Source: Thuidium tamariscinum
Taxonomy: Eukaryota; Streptophyta; Bryopsida; Hypnales; Thuidiaceae
Assembly (NCBI GenBank): GCA_947034885.2
Contig: OX344751.2
Location: 12,524,001-12,588,000 of the forward strand
DNA length: 64,000 nt
Direction: 5' to 3'
The position numbers and the translations under genes are program-made. Below, piece by piece: positions 37,419-51,226 of the stretch; the stretch's first letter is position 1, and every line of letters starts with the position of its first letter. Under the pieces are notes generated by a model. It was not told where the DNA came from, made no database searches, and saw only the letters and a list, made by a program, of their open reading frames with translations.

Positions 37419-38050
37419 TGGTGCTAGTATGTGAGCATGAAAGTCTGAGCATGTGAGCCTTGAGCATATATAAAGATAGATTTCATAATCCATACTTAAA
37501 GACAGGTAGTTTGTTGTGCTATGTTTTGTTTGTCACATTGAGATCTCCTGGACCGAGCACCCTTTGGTTGCGTGCATGGCACTATTAGAAAGCTCTTAGT
37601 GAGGACGGGTTGCTCACGCTTGATTTCAAGGCATTCCGACTTTCGTAGAGAAAGTTATGGATTTTTGAGTTATTTTTTGTTTTCAAAAAATTAAAATATT
37701 ACTTTTACTTATAGTTTGGTTGCAATCTTGGTACTGTTGAAAAGCCCTCAGCAAGGAGGGGTGCACAAGCTCTATTTTGTGGCATTTGGACCTATGGTGT
37801 GAGAGTTATTGAATTTCAGAGTTTTTATACATTCAAAAATTACTTCTATTTAATTTTGACCGTGGCAACGGCACAAAGCACACTAGTACCATTGAAGGTG
37901 CTTATAACATTAACACCTATAATGTAGGTATTCCTAACATATATGCACTATAATCATAAAAGGTTACTATAATATAAACACCTAATATATCAAAAATTAA
38001 TAGTCTTTCCAACTTATAGGCTTGCACTTCTAAGCTCACACAACAACCCT
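37419..38050. mobile_element. GCTAGT element split by an insertion
   Basis: The left part GCTAGTATGTGAGCATGAAAG... (37419-37490) and the right part ATTGAAGGTGCTTATAACATT...GCTCACACAACAACC (about 37890-38050) are the two ends of one GCTAGT-type element. About 400 bp of other repeat lies between them. Confidence 0.45.
37505..37885. repeat. Insertion containing two copies of a ~150 bp unit
   Basis: Segments starting near 37580 (GCACTATTAGAAAGCTCTTAG) and 37730 (GTACTGTTGAAAAGCCCTCAG) are diverged repeats with shared order of words: AAGCxCT, GGACGGGTTG/GGAGGGGTGC, GTTATxGATTT. A further copy lies at 60652-60850. Confidence 0.5.
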
Positions 38051-38081
38051 CAGTTCACTTCCTCAAAGCCGTGGCAAAATC

Positions 38082-38360
38082 CATTAGAAGAAATCTAAAG
38101 GCATTACAAGGCCGTTTTGGGTCTGTTTTCGAAACGGCTTCCAATGTCATTGGCCGCTGTCATGCCGGCTTTAATAAAAATATAAAAAAATAAAAAAATT
38201 GGATCCTAAAATATGAAAATAAGTCCAAAAAAAATTGAAAAAAATTAATTAATTACGTGGCAGAGTTGCAACCACGTAGGATTCGAGTTCACAGGGCAGA
38301 AACTGCGTTCCCGTAGTCCGGGAACCCACAGTCTCCTAGTGCCCTCAAATTTCATCTAAA
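38082..38360. mobile_element. CATTAG MITE, copy C
   Basis: Left end CATTAGAAGAAATCTAAAGG, right end inverted TTAGATGAAATTTGAGGG. 279 bp. Same orientation and subgroup as copy B, with GGCCGTTTTGGGTCTG near the left and GTTCCCGTAGTCCGGGAAC (a hairpin) near the right. Confidence 0.75.
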
Positions 38361-39104
38361 GCTTCCAAATGAACCCACCCTGCCTGTCCGACCAATTGGT
38401 GCATCAATTTCCTTGACAAGCAGCAGCTCTGTCTGTCTGTTTGTGTTACTATCATGTCGCATAGACAGGCCTCTGCCCCGGACACAAGTTTTCCTTTCCA
38501 GCATCATGACCTTGTTGTTGTTCATTCAGGTGTAAGCAATGGAGGATAAAAATGGGATATTACACAAAACAAGCAGGTCGGTCGGAGACCAATATTACTG
38601 TCATTAAGTTACCATGTCTGGTCGACCATATGTCTGTCTACCCTCAAGTAGTATACAGCGAGTAAGTTCAAACCAAGTAACATGGATGATTGTTTTTTTC
38701 CTTGGAAGGTAAGAATCCTTAGCACTCCATGCAGGACTGACTGACTGACAGAAAAAAAAAATTTAAAAATCAACAATCCAGTTGGTGCATGAGGACCGAG
38801 TAATAACAACAACAACTGAAGGTGGGGGCACAGGCGCTTGCAATGGATAGTGCTGAGTGGACTGAGCGACCACAACCCATAACTTGCAAATCCTATGGTC
38901 CCTCCATAAATATCTCCAGTTTGACTGTACTGGACACAGGGTTAAAGATTTACGTCCTTTCTTTTTGAAACACATGGACAATTTCCATTGCAAGGGACTC
39001 AGGGTTAAAGATTTGTGACTTAGAATAAGAAGGGACAAGAAAAAGAGTAAGTTAATTCTGGTCATTGCGAATGAGTGAAGAATTGATTTGAGGTAGTTCT
39101 AAGG
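38361..39104. other. Intergenic DNA
   Basis: Less AT-rich than its surroundings. Overlapping minus frames (38609-39065) have no recognisable domain. The word CAGGGTTAAAGATTT occurs at 38938 and 39000. Confidence 0.3.
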
Positions 39105-39470
39105 GAGAAACACCCATTCCTGTCCCTATACCTTGCAATGCACCCTAGATTCATCCAAAACTGTCCCTAAATTGTAGTGAATGTGTTCTCCAAATGTTTG
39201 ACTGCAATTCGCTAACGCAATTAAAGGACACATACCAAAATTTGATTGGCTCATTGCTGATTTTAGTAGCGTTCAGATTTGGGGGCATCTATTGAACAAT
39301 GTTGGTGGTCTAGGAAGCCAACACTTTGAAAAATGATAGAAATTACATATGACATTTGAAATTTTTTGAAATTTTTAATATTCTCGATTTTCACTGGCTA
39401 AAACTAGCAAACTATTATTTTTAGGAAAAACTGCCAATTCCTTATTGGGACGGATTTGGGTGTTTCCACT
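39105..39470. mobile_element. GAAACACCC inverted-repeat element
   Basis: Left end GAGAAACACCCATTC, right end TTGGGTGTTTCC. The interior aligns with 17371-17757. About 366 bp, no coding capacity. Confidence 0.6.
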
Positions 39471-40330
39471 GTCCTATCTGAATGAAGCCACGTATCAGAA
39501 TTATCAATAATAATAATTTACAGCAAAAGGGTTGGATAGTGCTGAGGGGATAGTCCACTCAGGCCTGCAACCCCAAATCTATCCCTCTCGTAGATCACCC
39601 AACATTCCGTCAGCACTGCTGGGCTGGAGATTCCTGAAGAGAAAAGGCTAGGCTAGGCTCTCCCCAGTAACTCATAAGTTAATGGAGTTTCCCTGTGGCA
39701 TGGGGTTACCTTATTAAGGCCGGGTTGCAGGCCAGTGATGGGAGGCCTTGTCCCTTGGGGTTCCCCATTGGTGCTCCCCTGGGGTTCCCATTGGTTCCTG
39801 CGCGCCCTCCCATATGGCCATGCATGAAAGGGATGAAAGGATCCCAATTATTAAACTCGGTAGAAAAGGGACTGACCCCAAAAGATCTGCCTCGTGAGTC
39901 AGCCAGGATAGGATAGAGTGGGGACTGCCATACCACCTGCCCTGTCCCCAGCCACGTGGCCTTATCCTCATTGGCAGCCCCCTAAAAATAAGAATTAAAA
40001 ATTTCTTAAACTAAAAAACTAAGAAAAAAAACAGGTTGATCATTCCCCTGGCAGTCTGGCACAGGGGCAGCGGGCCCCCCCACGCCGCGGTTTCATTCGT
40101 TCCCTGGCTGAAGGAGACGGATGAATTTCATTCGTTCGTGGCGAACAGACGGAGGGATTCGTACGGAGTTCATCCATGCAATTGATCTGCCTTGGTTCTC
40201 GGGGCGGAAGCATCTACCAATCCTTAGATCGGATAGCTTCAGGGTCCCCACCAGGGCTTTTTTTTTGGCTTTTAGGTGCCAGTTTGCACCAGAAAAAGTA
40301 ATCTGGCTAAAAAACATCCAAAAAATTGTT
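39471..40330. other. GC-rich block without a recognised gene
   Basis: This is the GC-richest stretch between 16 and 51 kb, with runs such as GGGTTCCCATTGGTTCC. Frames on both strands (for example 39695-39916 plus and 39706-39971 minus) are open because stops are rare, and none shows a domain. It could be a fragment of a gene or of a larger transposon. Confidence 0.35.
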
Positions 40331-41877
40331 GGAAAAGTTGGATGAAATTGCCAACAACTTTGAAATAAAGAAAAATATTAGATGAATTCGTCTAATTTTG
40401 GATGAAAACCAAACTATACATTCAAGAAATGGATGAATGTTGCAATTTGGAGCTTCCCTATAACATTTTATGTCGCCATTGTGGCTATTCTCTAAAAATG
40501 AAAAAAAGCCCTAGTCTCCACCACTCTTCGTGATAATTTTAGTAAAGGTGAGTCCGCTCTTAAAGCGCCTATTTAACTCAGATTTGTCTTTTGGGATCAA
40601 CTCCTGGAAATCATTTTTGGTAAGTTTTTGGAAGAAGAGAAATAGAATTGGCATCTAACCCAAGTTGGTTCATGTCTTTGGAACCTTTGTGGATTTAGTT
40701 ACAAATATTTGAAGTTGAAAATCCAATAGAAGCAATGACCTCTTGAAATATACAATATTGGTGTAACATCATCAATATGCTCTAACATCATCTATTAACA
40801 AACAATCCCTTTGAAAAAGAACTCTACCAATCCAAACAACAAATTTTACAATTCATAACATTCACCTTATATAATGGTAAGTTCTTTTTTCACTCGATCA
40901 CATTGACCACCAAGTCCAAAGGCCCTTTTTGTATCAAAAAACAATCAAAGTTGTCATTGCTATTGCAAAGTGCAAAACTTTTCCTATTTTTCCTAAGGAA
41001 CTTGCACTAGACTAGTATAAAAATATGTGGAAGAAATTTCAAAATTTTTGATTCCATAGATAGCAAGATATTTTTGTGTACAGTGGAGATTATGTTTGTT
41101 TTTGTACCTTGTTGAATTAGGCTACAGGACTTTTTATCTTTTTTAGTTGAAAAAAATTCCAACAAAGTTTAAATTAAGAAAAATGAAAGAGTTCAATTTA
41201 GAGTTCAAGGAAAAAAACTCAAAACAATCTTGATTCTCTATTCATTAAAGCATTGTTCAGTAAAAAAAATAGGAAGAAGAAGGAAAAACTAAATTGTAAC
41301 TGTTTGAAGATGGAATTGATATATACTAATTTCAACAATGATGGATTGCTCTAGCAAATTAATTGAACCACAAGGAACTTCATTTTAATAAAATTGTGAA
41401 AACTGAATTCAAAAATAAATCCAATCAATTATTTTTCTCAAAAAAATTCTACTACTACCTACAAAACAATGAGCTCTATTACTTTCACATCACTAACCTA
41501 AATAGATAAAATCAAAGCTTTTGATGTGAACAAAAGTGTAATCTATGAAATTATATTATTACTATTATTTTCTGAAGGCTTGTGTACTTTGAGATTAGGA
41601 AGGCATAACTTTTGCATCCAAGTACCAATTGAAAATAAAAATTACATTTGATTTTAACAAAAAAAAAAATTTAACAATACTACCAAAAATAAAAATGTGC
41701 CAAACCTTCAAGCATCCCTCGAGGAGACACTTGGGACTTTAGGGGTTAAAACTACAAGTGGTTTAGTATAGCGGTGGGTATTATTGAATAATGATTTGCA
41801 TTTTTTAAATTATATCAATTAAAGCCTCTATAATTATATGCCCCTTAGTCTTTTAACACACTCCCTAATACTACAAG
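40331..41877. other. AT-rich intergenic DNA with repeat remnants
   Basis: 40610-40720 contains GGCATCTAACCCAAGTTGG and neighbours shared with the AGGTAGGAGG elements, without clean ends. A lone TTTAGGGGTTAA lies at 41739. Confidence 0.3.
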
Positions 41878-42460
41878 TAAGGTGGGTACACCTAAAAGCG
41901 CCACAAATTGGTTTGTAGCTCTTGTGAAGGTTGAATGATGACTAGTCCATGTAGAAAATCAAACAGATGTGTTTATGAAGAAGAGATGCACAATCAATTT
42001 AGTCATTGTGGCAACTATGAAAGCACAGTAGGCTCGCAAAGTTTTGCATGTAGGGTGACTGAAAGAGCTCACAGACTACATTAGAAAAGAGCATGGCCAT
42101 ATCCAATATCGCCCCCACTCGATGTTAGAAAGAACACAAATGCTCAGCCATTGTGCCATTAAAAAATTTAAAAATAAAGGAGTTTGGAGAATAAAAAAGT
42201 AGTAGAAGAAAGTACTATAGTGTAACACCGTCCTCTCATCAATGACATTTAACTCATCATCCTCTAAAATGCTTTGGCTGTAACTTAAAGATTCTTAATG
42301 ATGTCCATAATCTAACATGAACTCTCTCATCAAAAACCTGACAACTTCTAAAACTGCCCATATAAATGAATGACCATTCTTTGTATATGCCAAAGCCATT
42401 GTAGTGCCTTTTCTAACTGATACTTTTAGACATAGGGCAGTTTTAAGTGTACCCACCTTA
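41878..42460. mobile_element. TA-AGGTGGGTACACC MITE (583 bp)
   Basis: Left end TA-AGGTGGGTACACCTAAAA, right end GTGTACCCACCT-TA. Inverted ends with flanking TA on both sides. Same end type as 52518-52792. No coding capacity. Confidence 0.65.
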
Positions 42461-44224
42461 GTCTTCAATCCACAATCAATAAAACACTAACCACTATCAA
42501 TGATATAACCATCAATTATTCCATCCAAATGTTATTCTTAATCCCTACAGGACTATAAGGCAACCTAGGTGTCTTCTAAAACATTATTTTTTGCACCCTA
42601 GGTCTTTTAGGAGTTAATAAGAAACTAAAGAACAACCAACCTTATCCATTCTTCATGAATTTCCCTTCTTTTTTCTAGCACCTCTTCGACTCAATTCAAT
42701 TTATTCCATTTCTAATTTTTTGAATACATAACTAGTATGGAGTCTTATACTAGAAAGTCTGCATTACTAGTGTCACTTGCTTTATCTCCTCAAAACAATT
42801 CCTCTCTAAACATGTAGGTAGCATATAGTCTCCTACTAAAAGGGATGTAATACTAAGTTAGTGTTACTTACTATGTCCGTCTTGAATAGACTCTTTATCT
42901 ATGCTAGCTACAAAATATAAATGGTTGGACCATATTTTTTGTTCATTAGTGGTGTAGAAAATATGGAAAGATATAGTAATCTATAAGTGCTGTAAAAGGA
43001 ATTGTTGTGTGCATATTATGTATATGTCAAAGAGACAAAAAAAAAACTCTACACAATTTTTATTGGGTGTAAATGAAGAATCACTTCATACAATATTCGA
43101 CTATTGATTTCCAAAAAAGATATGTGAATGTCATTTGCAATTCAATCAAAGCCTACAATATCCCCTAAAAGAATTTCAAAAACAATTGAATGTAGACATT
43201 GAATATTATATACAACATTTTTTGGCACAAAAATCTTCAATTTTGTTAGAAGAATTGTGTATTTATTTCAACATGAACTATCATACATGAAGGTCTAATC
43301 TAGCTTTCTAGTGTCAAAATTCAATTTTTATGTCAATTTTTGAGGGATCCATGTCACTTCACGCCAATCGCAAGATGGCATGTGGCATTATTTCACTTCT
43401 TTTTTTAATTTGACCTTCATGTATGGTAATTCAATACCCCCTAGAAAATCTATGAAGCATCAAATGACAAGCTAGTCACTTTGTTGAAAGGTAGACAAGA
43501 ATTACTTTTACAAAATGTTCAGATAAATTTTGTTCATTTCATATACCATTGGCAATAAGCATTTGAAAACGATCATTATTCATATATTCAACTTTGATTT
43601 TCTTTAAAGTTGTAGAAATAATAGTAGAAAGTTGACTCTCTTAAGATTATGGAGATAATACTAGAAACTTGACTATCTTAGGGTTATGAAAGTTGTAATA
43701 GAAGGTATTTCCTCCACCCCACTATTGTATAAAAAAATTTTGAATTAGAGATAGTGTGTGTATTACTAAATTGCTCCATTTATCAATTACATTTTGCAAG
43801 TGAAGTGAAATTCAAATCAATTACCACTCAATCAATTCCAAAAATTTGCATTGCTTGCTCAACAATTAACAATCAAAATCAACAAATGAAGTGGTTTTAA
43901 TGGTTTATGCACTTTTCACATTCAAAGTTTTTGCGTGGGATCCAAGAATGTTTGTAGAAGACTGTTGGCTTAGGTTTTACGCTTTAGTGTGCCAAAAAAA
44001 CGGATACTTTGAATTCTTAAATTCTTAGGGGAATAATTTTTTCTACCGATTGGATGAGTTTTTTTAAATGGCTCATGATCCAAAGTCTGTTACAGTACAA
44101 CTGTACAAAATGAGAGTCACATCTAAAATAAGCTTAATGGTATGGAGAGTTGGGGACCAGTTCAACCCACATAGGGTAACTTATACTCAATGTAAAAAAT
44201 AAAAGTTTATTGGTCTTCTAATAC
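42461..44224. other. AT-rich intergenic DNA, nothing recognised
   Basis: No gene or clear element end was found. Confidence 0.35.
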
Positions 44225-44513
44225 AAGGTAACTACACCTAAAATCACACAGATAAGCAATTCAATTAGAACAGTGTCCATTATTACATTGGATAACTTTT
44301 TGTAGGGTTGTGTTGGTAGTGAAGAGGAGATTCTAGGTTCCCTTCAAATACATTTTTTGGACACCATATGAATAAACTATGACTTTTTTAAGTGTTTAAA
44401 AAAGTTATTTCTAAAACCAATCATAAACCCTCATGAACAATGAGAGTACATTTTAGGCAGGAATAATCAATGTACGGTTTTAGAAAGTATATAATTTTAG
44501 GTGTAGTTACCTT
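44225..44513. mobile_element. AGGTAACTACACC MITE
   Basis: Left end AAGGTAACTACACCTAAAAT and right end ATTTTAGGTGTAGTTACCTT are near-perfect inverted repeats of about 20 bp. 289 bp. Related to 20646-20932 and to the solo end at 15828. Confidence 0.75.
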
Positions 44514-44656
44514 TAAAATGTTTATTATTTTGTGAAGTTTACTACTTTGGCCAATTCTGATTTTTTTTAATTTATTTTTAAACAAATATATGTTTCATGG
44601 CATCAAGGCATTGAAAATCTTACAAAAACTAGGTCTACTAGTTCTAAAACTTTGAA

Positions 44657-44954
44657 TAAAGTAGGAGGCTTGTACAACAACCATTTAAGAGTTGATTACC
44701 TTTTCAAGGAAATTGAGTTCCTTGAATCAATTTTTCAATCAATTTTTGTTGGAAGAAAAATGTGATTGGCATCTAACCCAAGTCATTTCATATTTTTTGG
44801 ACCTTTGTAGAATTAGTTAGAAATTTTTTAAGTTAAAACATAGTGATCATTAGTAGTCATCACAAGCAAACATCTCTTGAAAGGTGTAGAGAGTGAAATG
44901 TACCTTTGAATCATGTTTGCTTTTGATGACATGTTGAGTTTGAGCCTCCTATCT
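44657..44954. mobile_element. AGGTAGGAGG-type element, degenerate
   Basis: Left end TAAAGTAGGAGGCTTG, right end GAGCCTCCTATCTTT. The interior shares TTGGCATCTAACCCAAGTCA with 22469-23080. Confidence 0.55.
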
Positions 44955-45709
44955 TTCTTGTAAGATAATTGAAAACACTATAGGTACAAAATGCTCAAAT
45001 ATTGATCAAAGGACATTTGTACAAATCAAGCTTATTCAATCTAATAATTAAAATGGGATTGCATATCAATATTTACCAAAGAGTTATGGATCATGTGAGT
45101 TTAGGAATTTGGATAGGGGGTGGTCCATATTTAAGTCAACATAGTTTAAAATTTAGTCAAACCTCATTGTTAGTTTATTCTTTATTTTTATTGATTGAGT
45201 TGGTTTCTTGATGACAATTTTTTTGTTATTCTCAACCCATTTAGTAAAATTTTAGCACCTCACTTTAAAAATAATAATCTTTAGGACTACACTATAGGGA
45301 ACTTTCACCGCTTTGCTCAATATAATGAAGAAACTTTTAAATTTTTAATCGTTTTTGTAGTTGATGACTCATCCTACATTAGCTCAAATAGAATTAATCA
45401 AACATAAAGATGATCATATGATCATTAATTTTTGTGACAAGCGTTCAAGTTCTTGTAAGAGATCATCAAAAATATAAAAGACGATATCTTTTTTAAAATT
45501 GAGGTCAATTGAATTTCTCAAACATACAAATTCAATGAAATCAAACCTATGCAAAATAATAAGAAATATAAACCTATGATCCTAGAATATATATAAAGGT
45601 TCTTCTTGAAGTAATTAAACTAGTTGTTCATGTGTTATACAAACAAAATTATTCAAAAATTTATAAATAATATTATTCTAGCACAAATGCAAGAATTCAA
45701 AAAAATTGT

Positions 45710-45747
<38 letters not shown>

Positions 45748-46823
45748 GTATTCAAATTTTTAATTTAGATTATTTAATGTGAGATAGAATTGACCTTCTA
45801 AGAACTAAAATATAATCTTTGATTGTTATGTTAAGTAGTCATTGCTATAGGATCCCCAAATATAAACAACCAATTCACAAAAAAGAAAGCACACTTAATT
45901 TCAGCCATGTTATCAAATTTGTATCATCATAAATTTTACCTACCATATGATCCATTTGAACATGAGGTATATAGTCTATTTTTTCTACACTTTTTAATGT
46001 CTTCTTTGAAAATTCATGGTTCAATTAATAAGGTTTTCAAAAGCACACAAGATAAAAATACATATGATCACCCCTCAATTGAAGACAAATTAAATTTGGA
46101 AACCAAATTAAAATTCTTATTTGGATAGCTATAATTTTAAAAAACTAAAAAATCCACTTAAGGGCAATTGAGAAATGAGAATCTTTTTATTGAATTCATA
46201 TTTGAGAAAAGTTGCATAAAGCTCTCTTGATACTTGCTAGTCATTATATCCTCAATATAAAGCTTCATTCATTTTTGTCATCCCAATAAGTATTGCAAAA
46301 GTTGTAAGTTATTTTTTCAATTCCAAAGCAAACAACAAATAATATACTTCTAAAATGCTAATTAATTAATTTGATATAATTATAGATTGATGCCTTTACA
46401 AATAAATTTGAACCATTGTATTCCAACTAATCAAATGAAAATTATTGAGAGTTCTATTATGCTTGCAATAAAGGTAGGAACTCAGGTAGAAAAAATAATA
46501 GAGTTGTTTTATTAATTCAATTTTGAAAATTTCCAAACAAAACAAAAATATGGAATGTGTATTATTTATGAAAACATTGTCAATGTTGGGATGGACAATT
46601 CTCAATTTCTTATCAAAGTTACTAGTCCTTTATTTAATATGTTTTAAATAATGTGCAATCTTGTATTTTTTAATCCATTTTTTAACCCTTGGGCTAAAAA
46701 GCAAAAGTCATAGGCCACATGTTTGTTTGTTTTCTATAATTATTGAAAGAAATAATTGTACCACTAGATAGGGCTTAGAAATACTAATTTTTGTACATCA
46801 AGTTCATTAATCTTTGAATCACG
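44955..46823. other. AT-rich intergenic DNA
   Basis: Holds the TA microsatellite at 45714-45742. No gene recognised. Confidence 0.35.
45714..45742. repeat. TA dinucleotide microsatellite
   Basis: About 14 uninterrupted TA units. Confidence 0.95.
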
Positions 46824-47053
46824 GTTGCTAGTATGTGAGCATAGAAGTGTGAGCTTATGAGCCTCGAAGATGATGCACCTATAGTATAGGTGCTTATACT
46901 ATAGAAACCTTCTATAATAAGAGTGTATTTATATTATAGGTACCTATATTATAGGTATTTTTACTATAAACACCTTCAAAGGTGGTAGTATATCTACTTA
47001 TATACATATTAGAAGCTCACATGCTTGCATGTTCATGCTCACACACTAGCATC
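46824..47053. mobile_element. GCTAGT inverted-repeat element
   Basis: Left end GTTGCTAGTATGTGAGCATA, right end inverted GATGCTAGTGTGTGAGCATG. About 230 bp. It is the reverse-orientation partner of 53141-53366. The interior is built of repeated words reading ACCTATA/TATAGGT and TACTATA. Confidence 0.7.
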
Positions 47054-47237
47054 GTTGTCTTTGAATCAACAAATTTTTATTCTAAGCTTTATAACAATAT
47101 ACTTGACTATAGGATCATGGAATTTAAATTAATAAAGATAAAATAAAGATGATACATTTAGCTTTGCCTTAGTTGTAAGTACTTTGAAGTAGTTCAAGAC
47201 CTCAAATCAAGATAATACCTTACGAAATGTATAAAGT

Positions 47238-47640
47238 TAAGGTAGAACCACCCATAACCAATCATTTAAGGTATTCTGGGCATGATTTGGTATAGTGCAA
47301 GGTAAAACAAATATTCTCAAAGGTGCAAAGATAAAAATGATGGGGATTGCAAAAAACTTGGTAATTATATCACATGAATTGAATTTATTATGAATTTTGG
47401 AAGACATAAAGTGTGCTAGCCCAGATGCCAATCTGGGAAGTTTTCTAACTTCAATCACACAAAAAACTTCTTTTTTATTCACTCCTTCCTACTTTTTGCA
47501 CACTACTTTGGGACACATGCCATGAACTTTTAGTCCCAACTTTAAGAATGAGAAAAAAAAACATTCTAGCCTTGGTTGGAAATACGTCCATCAGCAAGTT
47601 GGCTATAAGGTGCCAATTGGTTATAGATGGTTCTACCTTA
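47238..47640. mobile_element. TA-AGGTAGAACC MITE (403 bp)
   Basis: Left end TA-AGGTAGAACCACCCATAA and right end TTATAGATGGTTCTACCT-TA are inverted repeats of about 22 bp with flanking TA. Related to 19057-19500. Confidence 0.7.
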
Positions 47641-50600
47641 GTGCACCCCGAAAACCTACATCGTTTCTTCTTTCAACTTTGTAATTAATGCTATCATTTG
47701 CATAGCAAACATGATATATCCGTGTAAGGTGATCTATGTTATGTCTAATATCAAATAATTTGTTATAGAAATAATTATCAATGAAGTGATATTTTGAGTC
47801 TAAAGTCATGCATCAAGGTTTTAAGGTTATCAATGACAAGTCAACAGTCTTTTATATGAATGAATATGATTAACATTAAGAAACTCAAAAACTTAGTAAG
47901 GTTCCATTCAATTTCTTGGAACTAGTGAATGTGACCAACCTATTCAAACAATTGAAGGTTGGAGTCATGAGATCACAAGTTTGCTACAATACAATTGAAC
48001 AATTTATTCACGGCCATTTGTAAGATGAAGCATTATATTGAATTGTCAATTGATTACTAAACTTATTGACAATGAGTAGCAAACTAAATATTGTAATTTT
48101 AAAGTTACAAAGAGTTGTTATTTATATTGAAACATTTCATTATAGAATGACTGATAAACTAGATTGTGAGATTCATTCAAATATATTTTTTCACATAATT
48201 ATAGTAGTCATGAAATTAGTATGATTCTAAAACTTTTTATTATTTTGATTCTTCTAAAATATAGGAATTTTTGCAAATGAGGTGTTTATAACCCCAAATC
48301 TCTTTGGGTCAAAAATTTAAAAATATGCACAAAATCAATTGTCAAAAATAGAACCTTCTAAAAGTAGATATGTGAATCAAAGTTCAATCACTTTTAGGAT
48401 TTGTAGCCATGGAATTTTATCTTTGAACAACACAAGTGTTTTACATAAAATATTTTGATCTAAAAGCAATGTATGTGCAAGATATGATTAAGCAAAGAGG
48501 AACTATAATGTTTTTTTCAAGGTTACATGAGCTTTGACGATGTGGCTTTGTCAAGATTTTGAGCTTTACAGCTCAAAATCTACTTTGTAAAAATATCTAT
48601 AGATTTCATACTAGAGTAGAAGCTCAAGTTAGGAAAAGTATGCAAATTTTCAAAGCAAAATAATGTTTTGTTCTAGATGTCCAAATTGGAGGTAAAAAAC
48701 AAGAAACAAATTTTTATCCAACTATTGGATCTTTGAAAAAGTTAGATTTTCAAATAGTTGGATTTTTCTAATTTTAAAAAAAGAAAAAAGAAGAAGAAAA
48801 ATCTAGTAGACTTCACTTTGGATGCCCAAATTATCCTCTAACCATTTCAAAATAAAAATAGCATTATGGGTTAATCCCTAAATAACATGAGTAGTTGGAC
48901 TATTGTCATAATACAACCTGAGACAACATTATTTAGGTAGAGAAAATAAAATGACAATTCATAAATCAATTTATACAAATGAAGTTGTAATCATGGACAA
49001 TACTTTAGATTAATAATTGAATAGAATTATCAAATATGAACTTGGAATTAAAATGTACTATGTGAAGAAGGTAGCAAGGTTTTTATTGTGCACGGTATTT
49101 GAAGACCATTTTTGTCTTGTTGATATTGGAGAGGATCTAATAGCTTCATGTTTCTCAATTGTGAAGATTTGAAGATTTTTGAAGTAGCTTCTATGACATG
49201 TGCTATACAAAATGTTTTTTTTATGAGATTTTGAAGAATATTACAAAGTTAAAAAGATTAAAACAATTGTTCTATACTTGAAACTATGCTCAATTATATT
49301 CTTGAGATTTCTAAAGAAACATCTTGTACATGAGAGGTCATTGGTGATTAATTTTCATCACTACAATTCAAAATAATCCAAAATTTTCATAGCCATAATG
49401 CAAGTTCAAATAATCCAAAATGCATAGTAAGATATTTTTATATTTTACATTCGAATCAAAGTCTTCAAAAGAATCCAAATGACCTAATTTTTTAGACAAT
49501 ATGGATATTTCAACTTTTGTACAAGTTCTTCAAAGCATGCATTTGAAATTTAGCCACAATAATATATTTTTGGATGAATTCAATTTTTTTTAGTCTATTA
49601 CTCTATTTAAGTACACCTATAATAGGAATTTAATTTGGCGCATGTTCATCTTGTCTTGCCTCTTGGGGCTATATAGTATAGTTATTTTATATAAAAATAA
49701 ATTATATATAAAGATTGAAGAATTTATTTATTTATTTGAAGTATTAAAATTATTGATCTATACATATTCTTGAAGAAATAGTGTTGCTAAGTGCTTTAAA
49801 AGCAAAACAAAAATATAAAATCTACAAAGAAAAAAACTATAAAGAGAGTGATTTAATCACCCTAAATGAATTCATTGATAGATGTATTCAGTGATGATTA
49901 CATAATTTCAAAAACACATAATTGTCATGACTATTTGACCACTTCTTTATTAAAAAGGCCATTTTCATTCATTACATTTACTTATGAATTAAGTTGAGAC
50001 ATGTGTAGAAAAAACAATGGTTTGATATAATACTTTATATTTATAGGTATAAAGTACTAGAAGCACTAATTGGTGTGTTAATGATCCTTCAAAATAGGAC
50101 ATGAAGTATTTTAACCAATTAGCTAGAGTCTAACTCTGATTAAATTCAATATTTCTTACTTGTGTTACTTTTATTACTTGTGTTATTTTTATTGAAGAAC
50201 CCTTACTAGTATTACATATAAAATTCACTTCCTATACAAAAAGTTAAAATTGCATTGAGATTTATTTTGTAACATGTATTATAAGGAAAAATTAGAATAA
50301 TGTCACATACATTGAATGTCTCTAATTCACTCTATTTCAAGACGATTTTCATTTTGGACCAATACAAATCCTCCATCTATACAATACATGAAAAATTTAT
50401 TACTTTCTAAGTTCAAAATATTGATTTGTAGTAGAAATCTAAGAAAAACTTCTAGTATATTTTAGAGTAGTTATTGAAGATGCTCTCTAAGAAAAATCTC
50501 ACAACAATGTATAACTACCCATTAGTCTTCTTTATGCCAGGAAGGTATTATAATTTGATTAAAACTAGGAAGGATCAATTTATCAATTAATTCATGGATA

Positions 50601-50870
50601 GGATTGGTTGAAGAGCTATAAAGACGGTCTTGTTCATTATAAGTGTCCCCTTTTCAAAGATGCAATAGGGGCTCTTGCCTCATTCATAAACATTGGTATA
50701 CTATATTACAATTGCAACTAGTTTCAATGTTTTTTTTTCCCAAAGCAAAATTTTGCACCCTCTATAAAATTTGAGCTTGTTAGATTCTCTCTATCTAAAA
50801 TTGTGCTAGTGCTATGAAGTCTCATGGCAAGTAGGGTTCTAAAAAACATTCCCCATAGTGGCTTATATCC
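47641..50870. other. Long AT-rich stretch, nothing recognised
   Basis: About 3.2 kb with no usable frame, RNA gene or clear element end. Confidence 0.4.
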
Positions 50871-51207
50871 ACTCCCACACTACTACCTATACCCATTCAT
50901 ACACAATAGATTTTCTTTGAAATATCCCTCCAAAATATTACTAAATTGTCCCCTCTCATAAATGCCATTGACAACTTGCTAATTTTTTGAAATTTTGATT
51001 TTAGATTCATTTGCATGACAATTTTAGTGGCCTAAGGAGCATCCACTTCAAAAATTCATTAAAATTACATATCATATCCAAAAATCCTTACTTTTTTCCT
51101 CCAAAACTTCATCAGTTCAATTGCTAATACTCCCAAAATATTTTTCTAGAAAAAGATGCCTTCAACTATGCTAAATCCCTTACATTGATGGTTTCCACTA
51201 AAGGCTA
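50871..51207. mobile_element. Decayed GAAACACCC-type element
   Basis: The interior follows the order of 17371-17757 (TTTTAGTGGCCTAAGGAGCA, AAAATTACATATCATATCC, GATGCCTTCAACTATGC). The right end is only recognisable as GATGGTTTCCAC. The left end is lost. Confidence 0.45.
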
Positions 51208-51226
51208 GGCTATTGAATTTTTGCCA

